DNA of 64,000 nt from Diphasiastrum complanatum (GCA_029204225.1 CM055109.1:21632317-21696316), one strand, 5' to 3'. Counted from the stretch's first letter, positions 26,249 through 38,089 are shown. The notes: generated from the sequence alone by a model not told the origin. Numbers and translations are program-made.

Positions 26249-27501
26249 ATGATACTCGACGAAGCTTCGACAAGCTACTCTGAACATGACTACGATGTAG
26301 TCATCGATTCAGGAGCAACATCTCACATAACTTGCAACAAGAAGATCTTGATCAACTTTTGCGAACTCAAAAACGACAAAGCAATGATTCTAGGTGATGG
26401 AAGCAGACACGATGTCAAAGGCATCGGCTCCCTACAGCTACGAACACTGTCAGGCCAAGCAGAATTGCCAGGAGCACTCTATGTGCCCTCATTCAGAAAA
26501 GATCTGCTATCTGTCTCCAAGATGGCAGATCTAGGCATTCGAGTTTTGTTCGATGGCAACAAGTTGTTGTCAGTTGGATGTAGAGAAGGAAATCTCTATC
26601 AGGCCAAAATAATCAGCAACTCTGAAAGTATTTTAAATGCTTCAGAAAACAAAGATCAGCTCTGGCATAGAAGAATGTATCATCTGAACATGCGGAGCTT
26701 GTATGACATGAGCAGAAAGGACATTGTCATAGGTCTCAAGATTTCAAGGCCAGAGGCTGAGTTCTGCGAAGCTTGTCAGAAAGGCACGCAACATCGGAAT
26801 CCATTCACACACGAGGGAAGAAGAGCCAAAGAAGTTCTTGAGCTCGTCCACTCTGATGTGTGTGGACCGATGAAAACATATTCGCTCTCAGGTCGAGATA
26901 TTTTCTAGCATTCATAGATGATTACAGCCGGATGACCACGATCTACTACTTGAAGAAGAAATCATAAGTATTTGATTCTTTCAAGAATTTCATGTCATTC
27001 GCAGAGCGACACACCTCAAAAAAGATACAGATCCTTAGATCTAACAATGGAGGTGAATACAAAAGTACAGAATTCTCAAGATTCTGTGAAGAACAGGGGA
27101 TCGAACACCAGTTCACTCCTGCATACACACCAGAATACAACGGTGTGGCAAAAAGAAAAAATAGAACGCTAGTCGAAGGATCCAGATGCATGATGGCACA
27201 GGCTCAATTGCCAGGTCAATTATGGACCGAGGTAATAGCTGCAGCTATACACCTGCAGAACATATCTACAATGACAGCGCTGGAGAACAAAACACCATAC
27301 GAAATATGGACAAGCACAAAGCCTGATCTGTCATACGTACGAGTGTTTGGATGTGCAGCATACAAGCAAATTCTGAAGGAAAAAATAAGCAAGCTCGATG
27401 ACAAATCCGAGCAAACAATCATGGTCGGCTACTCGAACGAAACACATGTGTATAGACTCTACGATCCAACCACGAAGATGGTTGTTTCAAACAGAGTGTG
27501 A
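26249..27501 (+). pseudogene. Copia protease and integrase
   Basis: The protease motif DVVIDSGATSHITCNK is followed by GAG-pre-integrase (LWHRRMYHLNMRSLYDMSRKD) and the zinc pair CEACQKGTQ. The integrase core has HSDVCGPM, FIDDYSR and NNGGEYKS, where the Asp before Gly-Gly-Glu is Asn, while the catalytic Glu is kept. YNGVAKRKNRTLVEG and the C-terminal VRVFGCAAYKQ and TIMVGYSNETHVYRLY follow. The frame shifts near 26,893 between CGPMKTYSLSG and RYFLAFIDDYSR, has a TAA after LKKKS near 26,967, and shifts again near 27,498. Confidence 0.92.
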
Positions 27502-28630
27502 AGTTCGATGAGTCCACATTTTCTGGACTAAAAGACGAAAGAGTCCATGAGATCTTCACACTGCTGCCTATTCCAGAGGGAGATCGAGGACAGACATCAA
27601 ATCAGAATGCAAAGCCCCAGATTCCAGAGCAGCAAGAAGCAGAGGATCGACTTCACAAACAGGAAATATTTGAGCAGTGACGAAACAAACCTCGAAGGTC
27701 AACGAGACAAAGAAGACCTCTAGACCGGTACTCTGAAAATATTCAATGGAGCGAAGAAACGCAGTTCGAGTACTGCAGCTTCACAGAAGAGCCAGCAACA
27801 TACCAAGAAGCTATCCAGAGTCTAGAGGGAGAATTCTAGAAGTGATCAATGTCAAAGGAGATCGAGTCGATGAGGCAAAACGAGACATGGACATTAGAGC
27901 CACTGCTAGAAAATAGAAAATTAGTCGACTGCAAGTGGGTGTACAAGAAAAAGCTAAAATCAGATGGCACTATTGGCCGCTACAAAGCAAGGCTTGTCGT
28001 GAAAGGCTACACACAAAGATATGGTGTCGACTATTTCAACACATATTCGCCCATGGTGAAGATGACAAGCATAAGGCTACTCCTTGCATATGCCACACAA
28101 TACAATCTGGAAATTCACCAGATTGACGTGAAAACAGTCTTTTTCCATGGAGATCTAGAGGAGGAAATCTTCATGAAGCAACCTGAAGGCTATGAAGGCC
28201 CCGACAACAGACAATATGTTTGTCGATTGTAGAGATGCATCTACGGTCTAAAACAGGTATCATGGGCCTAGTACAAAAAGCTTGATGGTCTTCTAAAGTC
28301 TCTAGACTTCAACCCTACTCAACCAAATTGTAATGTCTACATCAAAAGAGTAGAAAAGGATTTTGTGATTTTTGTGAATGATTCGTTGATGATAGAAAAA
28401 TCCTTGATGTTGATCAAAGACACGAAGAGTCAGATTTCTGAAAGCTACGAAATCACAGATCTTGGAAAAGCAACAAAATGCCTAGGGCTGGAGATCAAAA
28501 GAGATCGAACAAATGGCGAAATGCACTTGAGTCAGTCAGAATATGCCAGAAAAGTACTGAAGCGGTACCACATGATGGACTGCAAAGCGAAAGCCACACC
28601 AATGATAGCTGGAGCCAAGCTCACGAAATA
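27498..28630 (+). pseudogene. Copia reverse transcriptase with FVND active site
   Basis: One frame runs from 27,498 to past the RNase H, broken only by stops. TGA near 27,678 is probably a former CGA. TAG and TGA near 27,838 and 27,844, and TAG near 28,269, stand at conserved Trp positions. Another TAG lies near 28,230. RT motifs are CKWVYKKKLKSDGTIGRYKARLVVKGYTQ, YFNTYSPMVKMTS, HQIDVKTVFFHGDLEEEIFMKQPEGY, IYGLKQ and LGKATKCLGLEIKR. The catalytic box YVDD reads FVND (28,371-28,382), so a metal-binding Asp is lost. The stops mostly fit C-to-T or G-to-A changes, as expected from decay of methylated DNA. Confidence 0.92.
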
Positions 28631-29373
28631 GGATTGCCCATAAATAGAAGAGGAAGAACAGAAGATGGCAGGTATACCCTACCAGAACTTAATCGGAAGT
28701 CTGATGTACTTGACAATTTTTACCAGACCAGATATGGCCTTCTTTGTTTACGCATTGAGCCAATTCTGTTCCAATCCTGGTCTAGCACATGGGAGAATGG
28801 ACAAACGAATCCTACAGTATCTGAAGGGTACCCAGAATATGGGATTAACCTACAGAGCTGAGAACGAAAAAAAAAAAAGATTCGAGCTGCATCACTATAG
28901 TGATGCGAGCTGGGTGAGCCGCAAAGATGACAGCAAGTCCATTACTGGGGGATGTACAATAGCGTGCGAAGCTGCAATCAGCTGGATATGCAAAAAGCAA
29001 ACCCTGGTAGCTCAATCCTCTTGCGAAGCTGAGTATGTCGCAGCCTCGAAAGTGGTGAATGAGGTAGTGTGGCTACAAATAATGTTGGAGGCAATCGAGA
29101 TACCACAAGAGGGGCCAAGCACGATGATGATGGACTCCCAAAGTGCCATCTATCTGTCCCAGGATCCTGTCTTCCATTCAAAGACGAAGCACATTCCTCT
29201 GAAGTATCATCACACTCGAGATTTGATCTTGAAAGAAGAGCTCTAGGTCCAGTATATTAAATCAGAAAATATGATTGCAGATCTGCTCACGAAACCACTC
29301 GACAAGCCACTCTTTGCCAAGCAAAGAAAGACAATTGGATTAAACGAACAAAGCTACAAGGTTCAAGAGGGAG
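28631..29373 (+). pseudogene. Copia RNase H
   Basis: The junction PYQNLIGSLMYLTIFTRPDMAF leads to HHYSDASWVSRKDD (first Asp), QSSCEAEYVAAS (Glu) and MMDSQSAIYLSQDPVFHSKTKHI (Asp). A TAG near 29,244 follows, and then YIKSENMIADLLTKPLDKPLF. The RNase H catalytic residues are all in place. The segment ends in the polypurine tract. Confidence 0.92.
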
Positions 29374-30154
29374 TGTCAGAATTGGTGAATTCCTGCAACT
29401 TTGTCGCAGCACGAATTAGACACGAAGGTCGATCGATAATGATGCACGATAGTCAACTTGTCTTTGACTCGAAGCATGAATGATTCGCGAATGATTTGTG
29501 GATCGTAAACACACGTCCAGGACCGCAAACCGCAAAAAGGACGCAAAATGAAAACTACAAAAAGAAATGAAAAGAACGAAAGCAAATGAGAGATTACGAA
29601 ACAAACAAAGAGAAATCTTTCGCACTGCCAGCTGGCAGCCCAACGGGCTTCATGCCCAGCTAAAATGAATAGCAACAATGGAGACTAGCTAACTAGTTGA
29701 TTGATGTTAACTAGTTTTGTGATTCTACGTTTAGCTATCTTGTAAACTCCACAAAGTGGAGGTATAAACGATCCTCTCTGGATCATAACTAAGTGATGAG
29801 AATTTGACAGAGATCTGTAAGAAACAGAGAGAGACGTAGCGAATAGAGTAAGAAAGCAAAAATACCATAGCTGTGCATGAAAGTCTGCCAACGAGCACAA
29901 CACAGTGAAAGAGCAGAGAGTCAATCCACCAACGAGCGAGACACTGACGATCTTGCTCTAAAACCAAACTGACAATATAGTTGCTCTATTTCGTGTATCT
30001 CTTGGCCTTGTGTTGTTTCTCTTGATAGCTGGAATAAAATATGTTCTATGAGATCCTGTAAGAGCTTCTGCATGAAAAGAAAATTCAAAGACAGAAAATT
30101 GTTCGCGAATCAAAAGAGAGAAAATGAACACGAAACGAAAAAGCTTTCGCGACA
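29374..30154 (+). mobile_element. 3' LTR, apparently full length
   Basis: 781 bp from TGTCAGAATTGG to CGCGACA. It includes the segment missing from the 5' LTR, with a TATA-like GTATAAACG (about 29,760) and several GCGAA-type motifs. The right target duplication CAATC follows at once. Confidence 0.93.
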
Positions 30155-30159
30155 CAATC

Positions 30160-31107
30160 ATCAAGTATTGAATAGTTAGCATTCTCTCTCTCTCAAGCTT
30201 GTGAGCTTGAACACTCTTGAGCATTCTGGCTCGGTTCTTTAGAGTTGATTAGAGATTGCCATTGCGCTTACTGCTTATCAATAGTTGCACTTAATTCAGA
30301 CTTATATTTAGTCGCTTAGAGATAGCTTAGAGTACGTGGCTTCAATCCACAACTTATTGTACTCATTTACATCTGTTTCGTTTTCATACTGAATCAATAC
30401 TATCTTCTTATTGCATTCAGGTTTGTCTCAGAATGTATGCGTTTCTGTAATTTTTTGCTTATTTGTCTGATAATTCAATGCTTAATATTTGCTTTCAATA
30501 TCACTATAATACTAATGATTTCAAAGTTAGTTACTATAAGATCGAACGTGATTTCAATCACTATTGTTTGTTCGAAATTGATAGGCGTAGTCATGCATAG
30601 AGAAAGAGGAAGATAGTTTATTCCGCTGCGCACGATAAGTTTAATTCTTGTTGATTGAATTTCTTTTTATTCGATTCTATTCGACCTATCGTTTTCACAC
30701 CTCTTTCCAACAAGCTATACTTTAGTTAAAGGTAAATAATAAAAGACTACTTGGGCTAAAAGTCTATACTCTAATTCAAAATATCATCTCATGATTTCTT
30801 TAATTTTTTTAAGTAATGATACTGGCAAGAGCTTGATTCAAGATTCTTTTTCTCTCCAAAACTCTTCCTATCTTCACTTCCTTCTAAGGATTCCTCCAAT
30901 ACACTCTAAACACTTTGGCAGCTCCACAACAATGGTCAAACCCAAACTCCTACAACATGTTTGAAAGAAGATATCTGCTTAAGTGAAGTTGAGAGAAAAA
31001 TAATATATTTCTTCTTTCAATATTTGTTGCATCTGTTGTGATAGTAAAAAGAGCTATGACAATAGAGGAAGAGGAAGAGGGTGTTAAAAGGAAGAAGAAA
31101 AATCGTC
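30160..31107 (+). other. Right part of the interrupted LTR-like region; otherwise unassigned
   Basis: It starts with ATCAAGTATTGAATAG and a short CT-rich stretch, and continues to about 30,718 without a frame. I see no primer-binding site after it. From 30,720 to 31,107 the DNA is AT-rich and featureless. Confidence 0.3.
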
Positions 31108-31226
31108 TAGAACTATGATAATGCTTCTTGGTTTTCAATGGAAGGCTCGAACTTGAGACCAAAGAAACTTTGGATGTCAAGCGTTAACCAATTGAGCCAA
31201 CTCCCTTGGGTAGAACTATGATAATG
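31108..31226 (-). mobile_element. Minimal tRNA-derived SINE with 16-bp target duplication
   Basis: The body, 31,124-31,210 (87 bp, minus strand), begins CCCAAGGGAGTTGGCTC. It carries a Pol III A-box-like TGGCTCAATTGG and, about 35 bases on, a B-box-like AAGTTCGAGCC. Both flanks are TAGAACTATGATAATG (31,108-31,123 and 31,211-31,226), an exact 16-bp target duplication of the kind LINE machinery makes. The element is little more than the tRNA-like head, ending near AAACCAAGAAG with no clear poly(A). A tRNA pseudogene inserted by the same route is an alternative description. Confidence 0.8.
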
Positions 31227-32164
31227 GAAGAAGATGAAGAATGAAAGGAAAAAAGAGAGAGCATAAAGCAGGAATAAGGAGGTCCATATGACATCTGTAT
31301 GATTGCCACATGGCATCTATACTATTTCAATTTTTTGGGCTTGGCCCGAAAAATTCTAGAAATCCTTGCCGAGTAGAATGGCCTATGCCCGGACACCTTC
31401 CATAGTAAGTTTAAACCCACCTACAATTTTTCTAGGATTGGTGCCAACAATTCTTCATAGCATGTATGCAAATTTCTTGACAAGCATGAAAATAGGTATT
31501 TATCTAATCTTTGAGTCAAGTAACTTAAAATCCTAGTAGCAATTTCTAGCTTTCACCAAAAACCCATTACAAATAATGTCAATCTGTCTTTCATTGCTTA
31601 TCAACCAGAAAAGTGGATTAGATGCGAATAACCATGAATTTGGTTGCTCCTTGACCACACATGTTATTATAGGGTATGTAACCACAAAGAAATCGATCAG
31701 AGTTGACAAAACTTCTCTACTCCGATCCAGTCGTCAACGTGGACCTTTCAATTCTGTGTTTGCGACGATGCCAAACAAGAAAAATGACTTCTAATGGCTG
31801 ATGACTCCTGCCTCATCATCAATCATTCATGCTATTGTAAAGTTTCTGGTGAATCTGGTGTTACAAATTCGTCGGATAGCAGTGGTGTCTATGTAATATC
31901 ATTAGGAAAAAACTATCATTCAATCATATATATGAAATGGCTTGCTGGACAACCATGGTACTTGAGTTTTGTGAAAGTTTAGACAAGCTATAGTATACAA
32001 ATTTCAAAGACTGCTGGTGAGCTAATCAGAGACAGCAACTGTGAAATAAACCCACACATGCTCCATCATTGCTTATGTAGCATGCGCATATGCTATTAGA
32101 AGTAAATAAAAAGTATGAGGCATAGCCATCGCTGGCCAGCGGGCTTCTTTATCATAAAGAGTGT
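31227..32164. other. No recognised gene
   Basis: Two short plus-strand frames (72 and 62 codons at 31,576 and 31,794) are adjacent but show no family resemblance. No LTR border or RNA gene is visible. Confidence 0.4.
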
Positions 32165-32823
32165 GTGAAATTTCAGAATTAGTCCATCACTGGTCCATCA
32201 CGACAGTGGACCACCTATCACATAAAGTGAGTAAAATTTCTGAAAATGATCCATCAGGTGGCTAGATTGATCAACCTACTCCATAAATCTAGGAAATTGG
32301 TCCTATAAAGTAGGAACCACTACCAAACAAGCATGCATCTATCATTCACATAGTATAGCAACTCTTGATGAAAAGAACTAGGTATAAAAAGTGGTTGCTC
32401 TCAGTAGAGAGAGAGAACATAGAAAAAAATTCTAAGTGTTGGAGTGCAACTCTCATAAAAAAATTGAGTGTCAACTCAAGCTCTCACACTCTCATGGAGT
32501 GGCTCGAGATCCAAGATGGATGGCAATGAAGCTCAATGATTGGACCTCTCTAAAATCACCTCTCACAAAGATTGGACCGCTCTTAGATCACCTCTTACAA
32601 TGATTGGACCATTTTGGTATACCTCTTGCTCTTATTAGTCCACATGGTCAAATGACATTATGAGGTGCAAGATCCTCCCTCTTCCATCATGACAAGGGTA
32701 AGCGCCCTACATTAACTCAAGCTAATCTAAGCTTTGGCCAAATCACATATTTACAAGTGTACATGGAGTGGATGTGGCCTAGCATCCCAAAACTCAAGAT
32801 AGATAACTTTTACAATTTTTAAC
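32165..32823 (-). mobile_element. Probable 3' LTR of a minus-strand Copia fragment
   Basis: Read on the minus strand, the RNase H is followed by a purine stretch (AAGGTGGAG) and then TGTTAAAAATTG at 32,823. The far end is placed at TGTGAAATTT (32,165 on the plus strand), which on the minus strand is a TTTCACA end like those of the other Copia LTRs here. Positions 32,285-32,345 resemble the LTR of the 43-kb element (GGTCCTATAAAGTAGG, CCACTACCAAA). No primer-binding site follows, as expected for a 3' LTR. The left border is less certain than the right. Confidence 0.55.
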
Positions 32824-32842
32824 ACTCCACCTTAAAAGATAT

Positions 32843-33255
32843 CTATTTATTTAACATAGATCTTGAAATCAAGCCAATATTAGATCTAAACTTGACAAAA
32901 GCATTCTTGAGCAATGGTTTTACACATGATGATGATCCAATATGCTCCAAGGTGATCTCTCTCCCAATGACTTTCTCTCTTACAAAGTGGTGTGCTACCT
33001 TGATTGGCTTGCTTCTTGCATGGAAAATTGGATTGTTTACAAGAGCTTGTGTCGAGATATTATCACATTTGACAATAGGTAGATCTTCATTCTTGATGCA
33101 TCTTAGCTCCTTGAGCAGCCTCTTGATCCACAAGATTTCCATGGTGGTTGTTGTAAGGGCCTTGTACTCGGTTTCACATGATGATAATGAGATTGTATCT
33201 TGTTTCTTGGATAACCAAGATACAAAATTGCCTCCAATAAACAATGGTGTAAAAT
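32843..33255 (-). pseudogene. Copia RNase H, 3' part only
   Basis: FIGGNFVSWLSKKQDTISLSSCETEYKALTTTTMEI is followed by VKCDNISTQALVNNPIFHARSKPIKVAHHFVREKV and EHIGSSS. A short internal deletion has removed the usual ADILT before KPLLKNAFVKFRS. The first catalytic Asp (YSDSD) is lost because homology stops at about 33,255. It is close in sequence to the RNase H at 12.5-13.4 kb (KEILWIKRLL, HHFVREKV), so it belongs to the same Copia lineage. Confidence 0.88.
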
Positions 33256-36200
33256 AAAGGTGGACTTTTTACATAAATAAAATAAACTCATCATGTAAAT
33301 ACATGTGAGATACATAGGTTTCAATAAAACACTAGAGTAAAGAGATTTAGATTCCCAAAATACTGATCTGAAATCTCTACTCATTCAATAGGTCGGAAAC
33401 TATATAATGATATAGATGACTGATGCTTTGTTTTCAGAATATCCACTACTGGCCCGACATTGACCTTCTACATTCAAGTAAATATGAGCTCAAATTCAGC
33501 AAGCAACGTCAAGAGTATAACTGGGTAGTGACCTTAAATGCCAAGGCATGAGCACTATTGGACATAGTAAGTGCAACAAACCAATATAAACTACGGTGGC
33601 ACCCTTCTTTTTTGGCAAAAGAAAATATGTGACTGGTGAAACTAATCAGATGATGTGGTTCTCTGAAAATAATGTGTCTTGCACATCGACCCTTAACACC
33701 AATATTATATGTCATCCAAGAAATGTGCAATGTTTGGTTTGTGCAGACAGGTATAACAAACACAAGAGGAAGTAGACCTCTTGAATATCAGTGGCTATTA
33801 TATGGAGGCCAAAATTTTAGAAAATAATAATGTTCCCCTATCCAATCCAATCACTATAGAGGCACCAATCTAATGATGTCAATCAAGATTTTAATGATAC
33901 AGTTGCAACAAGTTCGTGAACAAAATTTCAACGACGATCAATCATTTATAATCCTACAAAGGAGAGAATCAAACGGGCCCTAGCATTGGATGCACATGTC
34001 AAAGAGAAGTATATGTGCTGGAGAGTTTCGATAGTAGTATGGGGAACATTTACACCATTACCTTGAGTAAGGAGCCATCATGTACCTGCAATGACTTTGT
34101 TAGAACAGTGGCCACAAAAGTCCCTTGTAAACACATATACTAAATGGTTGGATGTGGATGAAAACATGTCTATCCATCAACCCGCATGAATTGTTTCATG
34201 TGTTAGCAATATATGAAAAGAATGTTGTTATGTTGCATACAAGTAGCTAGTCAGAGCAAGCTTCAAGTTTTGGGAATCCCCGATAGTCTATGGGGATTCA
34301 AATTTAGTTCACGGTTTCAATTTCTCATTATGTTCATGTCAGTTTTCATGTTCAAGGGGCTAGCAGCAAACATATTTTAGGTTTCTCAATTGCGCTTGTG
34401 TGCATATCAAATTCATGGGTTTTGGTCAATGGAAAGTTTTTACAAGTTTTCTCAATATTGTATGTGATTGTACGTAGTAGTTTGATGTATGATTGTGTGT
34501 AGTAATTTGTTTACAATATCATATACATCATGCGTAAAACTATTATCTTGCAGAACTTGCATATTCGTCACTTGCAAAATGTCAATCCCCAAGAATCTTT
34601 AGTCGTTAGTGATGACAAATAACTTGTTATGCATTGTCAAGAGATGCATAGGCCTCTAACACATAGTGTGGAAGGCAACACAACCCAATGAAAAAAAAAC
34701 ATCATAATATTTTCAACCAAACTTGATCAATGCAAGGCATTCTAGCATTTCATTAAAGATTTAGATAAAATGACCTTGTCATACTAGAGATTGAAAAAGG
34801 AGGGAGGGTTAAGAAAGACAATGTATGCAACTTTTAAATGGAGATGAATTGTCAAGGTACGTGAAGACATTGAGGAGCAGGCTAGTTGGAACCATCCCCC
34901 TTGCATTGACATCATTTGTGATGACAATGAGAAGCCACCGATTGTAGGAGGTCTTTAGTTGCCTACACTCTAGCAAGTACACAACATATTTGCAATAGAA
35001 GAACTAGTTAGGAAAGTTGTTGGACTAAGAACTAGAAATGATGGTCAAATAAGAGAATGCAAAGTTGAAAGTCAAGCTACCAGGTAGACACTTTGTGCAC
35101 TAACTAAGTAAAAGCAATGACTAAATATAGGAATATAGAATGAAGATGAGTCAACTTGTGAGATACACTGAAGCAATAACCTCTCAATAAAGTGGAGTGC
35201 ATGTGTAGTATGTGATTAAAAAAATAAGGGGTATGGGTGTGTTTTCCAAAAAAGAAGAGTGTTATTGCATATAAAGATTTTATCTTCGGTGAGGGGAGTG
35301 GAAATGAAAGTGAAATTGAGAGGAAAGATTTTGATTTTGTAGAGTCAAGTTGTAAGTTTGTTGATATTTTGAATGTTAATGAGGTTGACTCATTAGGATA
35401 TCCAATACCTAACGTAAGGAATGCACCTAGGGAGAGCAAAGAGACTCTTATACTAACCTTTATGTGGAGCCTTTTTTTTCTTAGTAGTCTGTTGACTAAG
35501 AAGAAGAAGACCTTGTCATGGATCTTGATGGTTGAAGAATCTCATTAACAAAGATTTGAATGGACTCAAGCTAGATTCAAGGAGTGATATGCAAGGCATT
35601 TTGGTGATATATCTTGTTGCGTCCATGTTCAGTTCAAAGGATTCAAAATAATCCTTGACATGGAGAATCGACAGTCCAGTGTACGAGATTATTAGTTAAG
35701 CCTTGTCATTCTGAACTATGCCATAGATATGTTTAATAACTCGGACACTTCAATTAGGACATGTGGAGCAATGCGTGGTGATTGACAGTCTATGCATGCA
35801 AAAGAGTATCAATAGCGATTGAATATGAGTTTAGTAAAGGACTAGGGTTCTAGAAAGAATATTCCTAGGCTCCAGGGGTCTATTAACCTACAGAAATTTG
35901 CCCTACTCCACTTCCAGATTCTGCTAGAAACCTCTCCTCCATAGACCTTCGTAATGATAAAAAGTCAAATTCATCATCCATATGAACTCGAACTTGTTAG
36001 ATAACAAAAGACTTCTACCTTCCTTCCTTGATTTCCAAAGTTCAATTTCATCTTTCTCAAATAATGCACATGCATTTGTAGTTCAATTCCACATGATTTC
36101 CATAATCTTTGAATGTCAAGACTCCTTTTTGTTGCTTGGTGATTTTCCATGCTTCATGTCAGATTCTATGGTGCCAAGAACATGCCACAAGATTTTCCTT

Positions 36201-36770
36201 ATGGCATGGGAAGATGTTTTGTTCTCTTATGGCATTAATTTATCAAGCTTGCTATGCTTTATAAGCTGTTTATATATGGTAGGCTAACATATGTGATGAT
36301 GAATATTGATAGACAAGTGTGCAAAACTTCTCAAGAAGCATTTTGGTGTATGTTGTTGGTCGTTGTCCCAACAAGGAGTTTGATTCTATTCAAAGGTATG
36401 ATCCACATCAATCATGCATTTTTTATGTGGGTAAGCCATCGTTGGCCTTCCTTGAGGAAGTGTGCATTTTTGCAGAGACTTTTGCATGCAATTGTTGAAG
36501 GCGGGACGAAAACGGAGGAAGAGAGAAGAAAATAGTTGCGGAATAACTCTCCCATTGTATGAGTACAGTCCGCCAATGAGATTATATAAGGTGTGGTATT
36601 ACCACTGATTAGTTTCACTAATAACTTCAGTGCAGAATTTTAGAGTGATGGTGCAATATGATAATGTTGTTCCTCAGGCATCAAAGATAGTCGTCGTTTG
36701 ATCAAATTTTAAGGAGTTGTAGACATCCGTGATCTGATCAGAGTGAGTGAACTAGCATGAATAAGCAGTA
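33256..36770. other. 3.5 kb without a recognised gene
   Basis: The longest frames (35,104-35,439, 35,237-35,548 and 35,982-36,287, about 100-111 codons) do not match any family I know, and they overlap on opposite strands. A plus-strand TATA motif (TTATATAAGG, about 36,583) has no attached gene. The stretch is probably old transposon DNA beyond recognition by eye. Confidence 0.35.
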
Positions 36771-36779
36771 GAAAATGTA

Positions 36780-37285
36780 ATCAAATCACAACATGCATAC
36801 ATCCACATTAGACACAAATGAAAGAGCGTGTTGCTTCTATATTACACTGAAATCTTGGACAGTACTAAAATGTTACAACCAGAATAGAGGCGTAACTTGG
36901 ATGCTAGATATCTTTCACTCTGTTGGCAGAGCATCACGGAGAATGCGTGATGAAGATGTATTTATACACTGCATTCTTGTAATTAATTACAATAAATGTT
37001 TAACTTTCAACTATGTAATTTGTTGTACTCAAGAAGTATTTGAACTACAACGATAGTTGTACAATGTGTACTTAGGTCAAATAACTAGAAGTCATTGACG
37101 TGGACGAGTTTGCTGCATACTTCGCATTTTTTGCATTTTTTTGGAAATAGCTGGAGACATTGCTCGTCGAAGTAGACACACTTATCATTTCGAAAAAATG
37201 CAAAGGAGATGACCCTGATGTCGAAATAGTCACATTTTGCATTTTTTGCATTTTGGGAGAATGTGAAAAAGTCAATAGTCCCCCT
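36780..37285 (-). mobile_element. Possible 3' LTR of the 37-kb Copia fragment
   Basis: On the minus strand the RNase H stop is followed by a purine run (TTAAGGGGGAC, about 37,279-37,289). About 310 bases later comes a TATA box (TATAAATAC, about 36,958-36,967). This is the right order and spacing for PPT and U3 promoter. The U3 part contains two copies of an AAAATGCAAAAAATGC motif (about 37,123-37,140 and 37,222-37,250). TG/CA borders were not established. Confidence 0.45.
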
Positions 37286-37290
37286 TAAGA

Positions 37291-38085
37291 TCACGGTTGT
37301 TGCCTTGCTATCTTCGTTAGGTTTTGATGCTTGATCTTGGGAAGAGCTTTGGTGAATATGTCTACAACCATTTTTTTTTTGTTGTGGAGCAATATTGAAG
37401 AAGAATCACTTGCCTTAAGAAAACCTTCTTGGATTTCGATGTGGTTAGACTTTCCATGTAATCCGGGATTCAACGACAATGAAATACAACTCAAATTGTC
37501 ACACAGAATGGTAGTAGCATTGAACTGAGTGTGATGTAAGTCATGGAGTAATAACATGATCCATATTGTTTCTTTTGAAGCTTGACATGCTGCGATGTAC
37601 TCTACTTTGGTCGAAGAAAGCACCACTAATTTCTGCTTTCTTGAGTTCCACGAAATTGGTCCCCCTACCAAAAAGAAACAGAACTCGGAGGTAGATTTTC
37701 TAGTAGAGGCATTTCCTCCCCAATCTGAGTCGGAGTAGCCTCGTAGGACTAGTGGGTTGATAGCATTTCCATCATAACATAAAATGTGATCTAAACTTCT
37801 TTGAACATACTTCATCACTCTCTTTAATGCTTTTCAATATTCCTAGGATTAGACATGAATTGAGTTAATGTGCTAATGGTCTATGCAAGATCTGGTCTAG
37901 TACGCAGCATGACATATGTCAAAGATCCTATAAGTGAATGATAAGGGTACTTTGCTAAGTTGAGTACTTCACTTTTGGTGTTTGCATAGGAAGGTTTAGT
38001 TAATACCATACTTGGATCCATTGGTGTACCAATCAGTTTGCAATCAGACATGTGAAACTTTTCTCGGTTGTTTGACTTTTGTGAT
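37291..38085 (-). pseudogene. Copia RT end and RNase H
   Basis: The minus strand encodes KFHMSDCKLIGTPMDPSMVLTK, YPYHSLIGSLTYVMLRTRPDLA and TLTQFMSNP. After a stop or two there is an open frame, 37,818 to 37,291, with MKYVQRSLDHILCY, RGYSDSDWGGNASTRKSTS, VLSSTKVEYIAACQAS (usual STEAEY, so one acidic position is Lys), ILCDNLSCISLS and FTKALPKIKH. The lineage differs from the 12-kb and 32-kb RNase H copies. The RT palm and everything 5' of it are missing beyond about 38,085. Confidence 0.88.
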
Positions 38086-38089
38086 TCCT

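Larger units (their letters stand above)
25016..30154 (+). mobile_element. Structurally complete Copia LTR retrotransposon (5.1 kb)
   Basis: LTRs begin TGTCAGAATTGG and end CGCGACA. The 5' LTR is 25,016-25,333 (318 bp) and the 3' LTR is 29,374-30,154 (781 bp). The element is flanked by the 5-bp target duplication CAATC (25,011-25,015 and 30,155-30,159). A primer-binding site (25,334-25,345) follows the 5' LTR, and a polypurine tract (TTCAAGAGGGAG, 29,362-29,373) precedes the 3' LTR. Order is gag, protease, integrase, RT, RNase H, as in all Copia elements. The 5' LTR lacks about 470 bases present in the 3' LTR. The coding region has several frameshifts and at least seven stops, so it is not autonomous. 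Confidence 0.95.

Noticed and set aside
35104-35548. Overlapping frames of 103 and 111 codons on opposite strands
   Set aside because: No motifs, and mutual overlap on opposite strands argues for chance.
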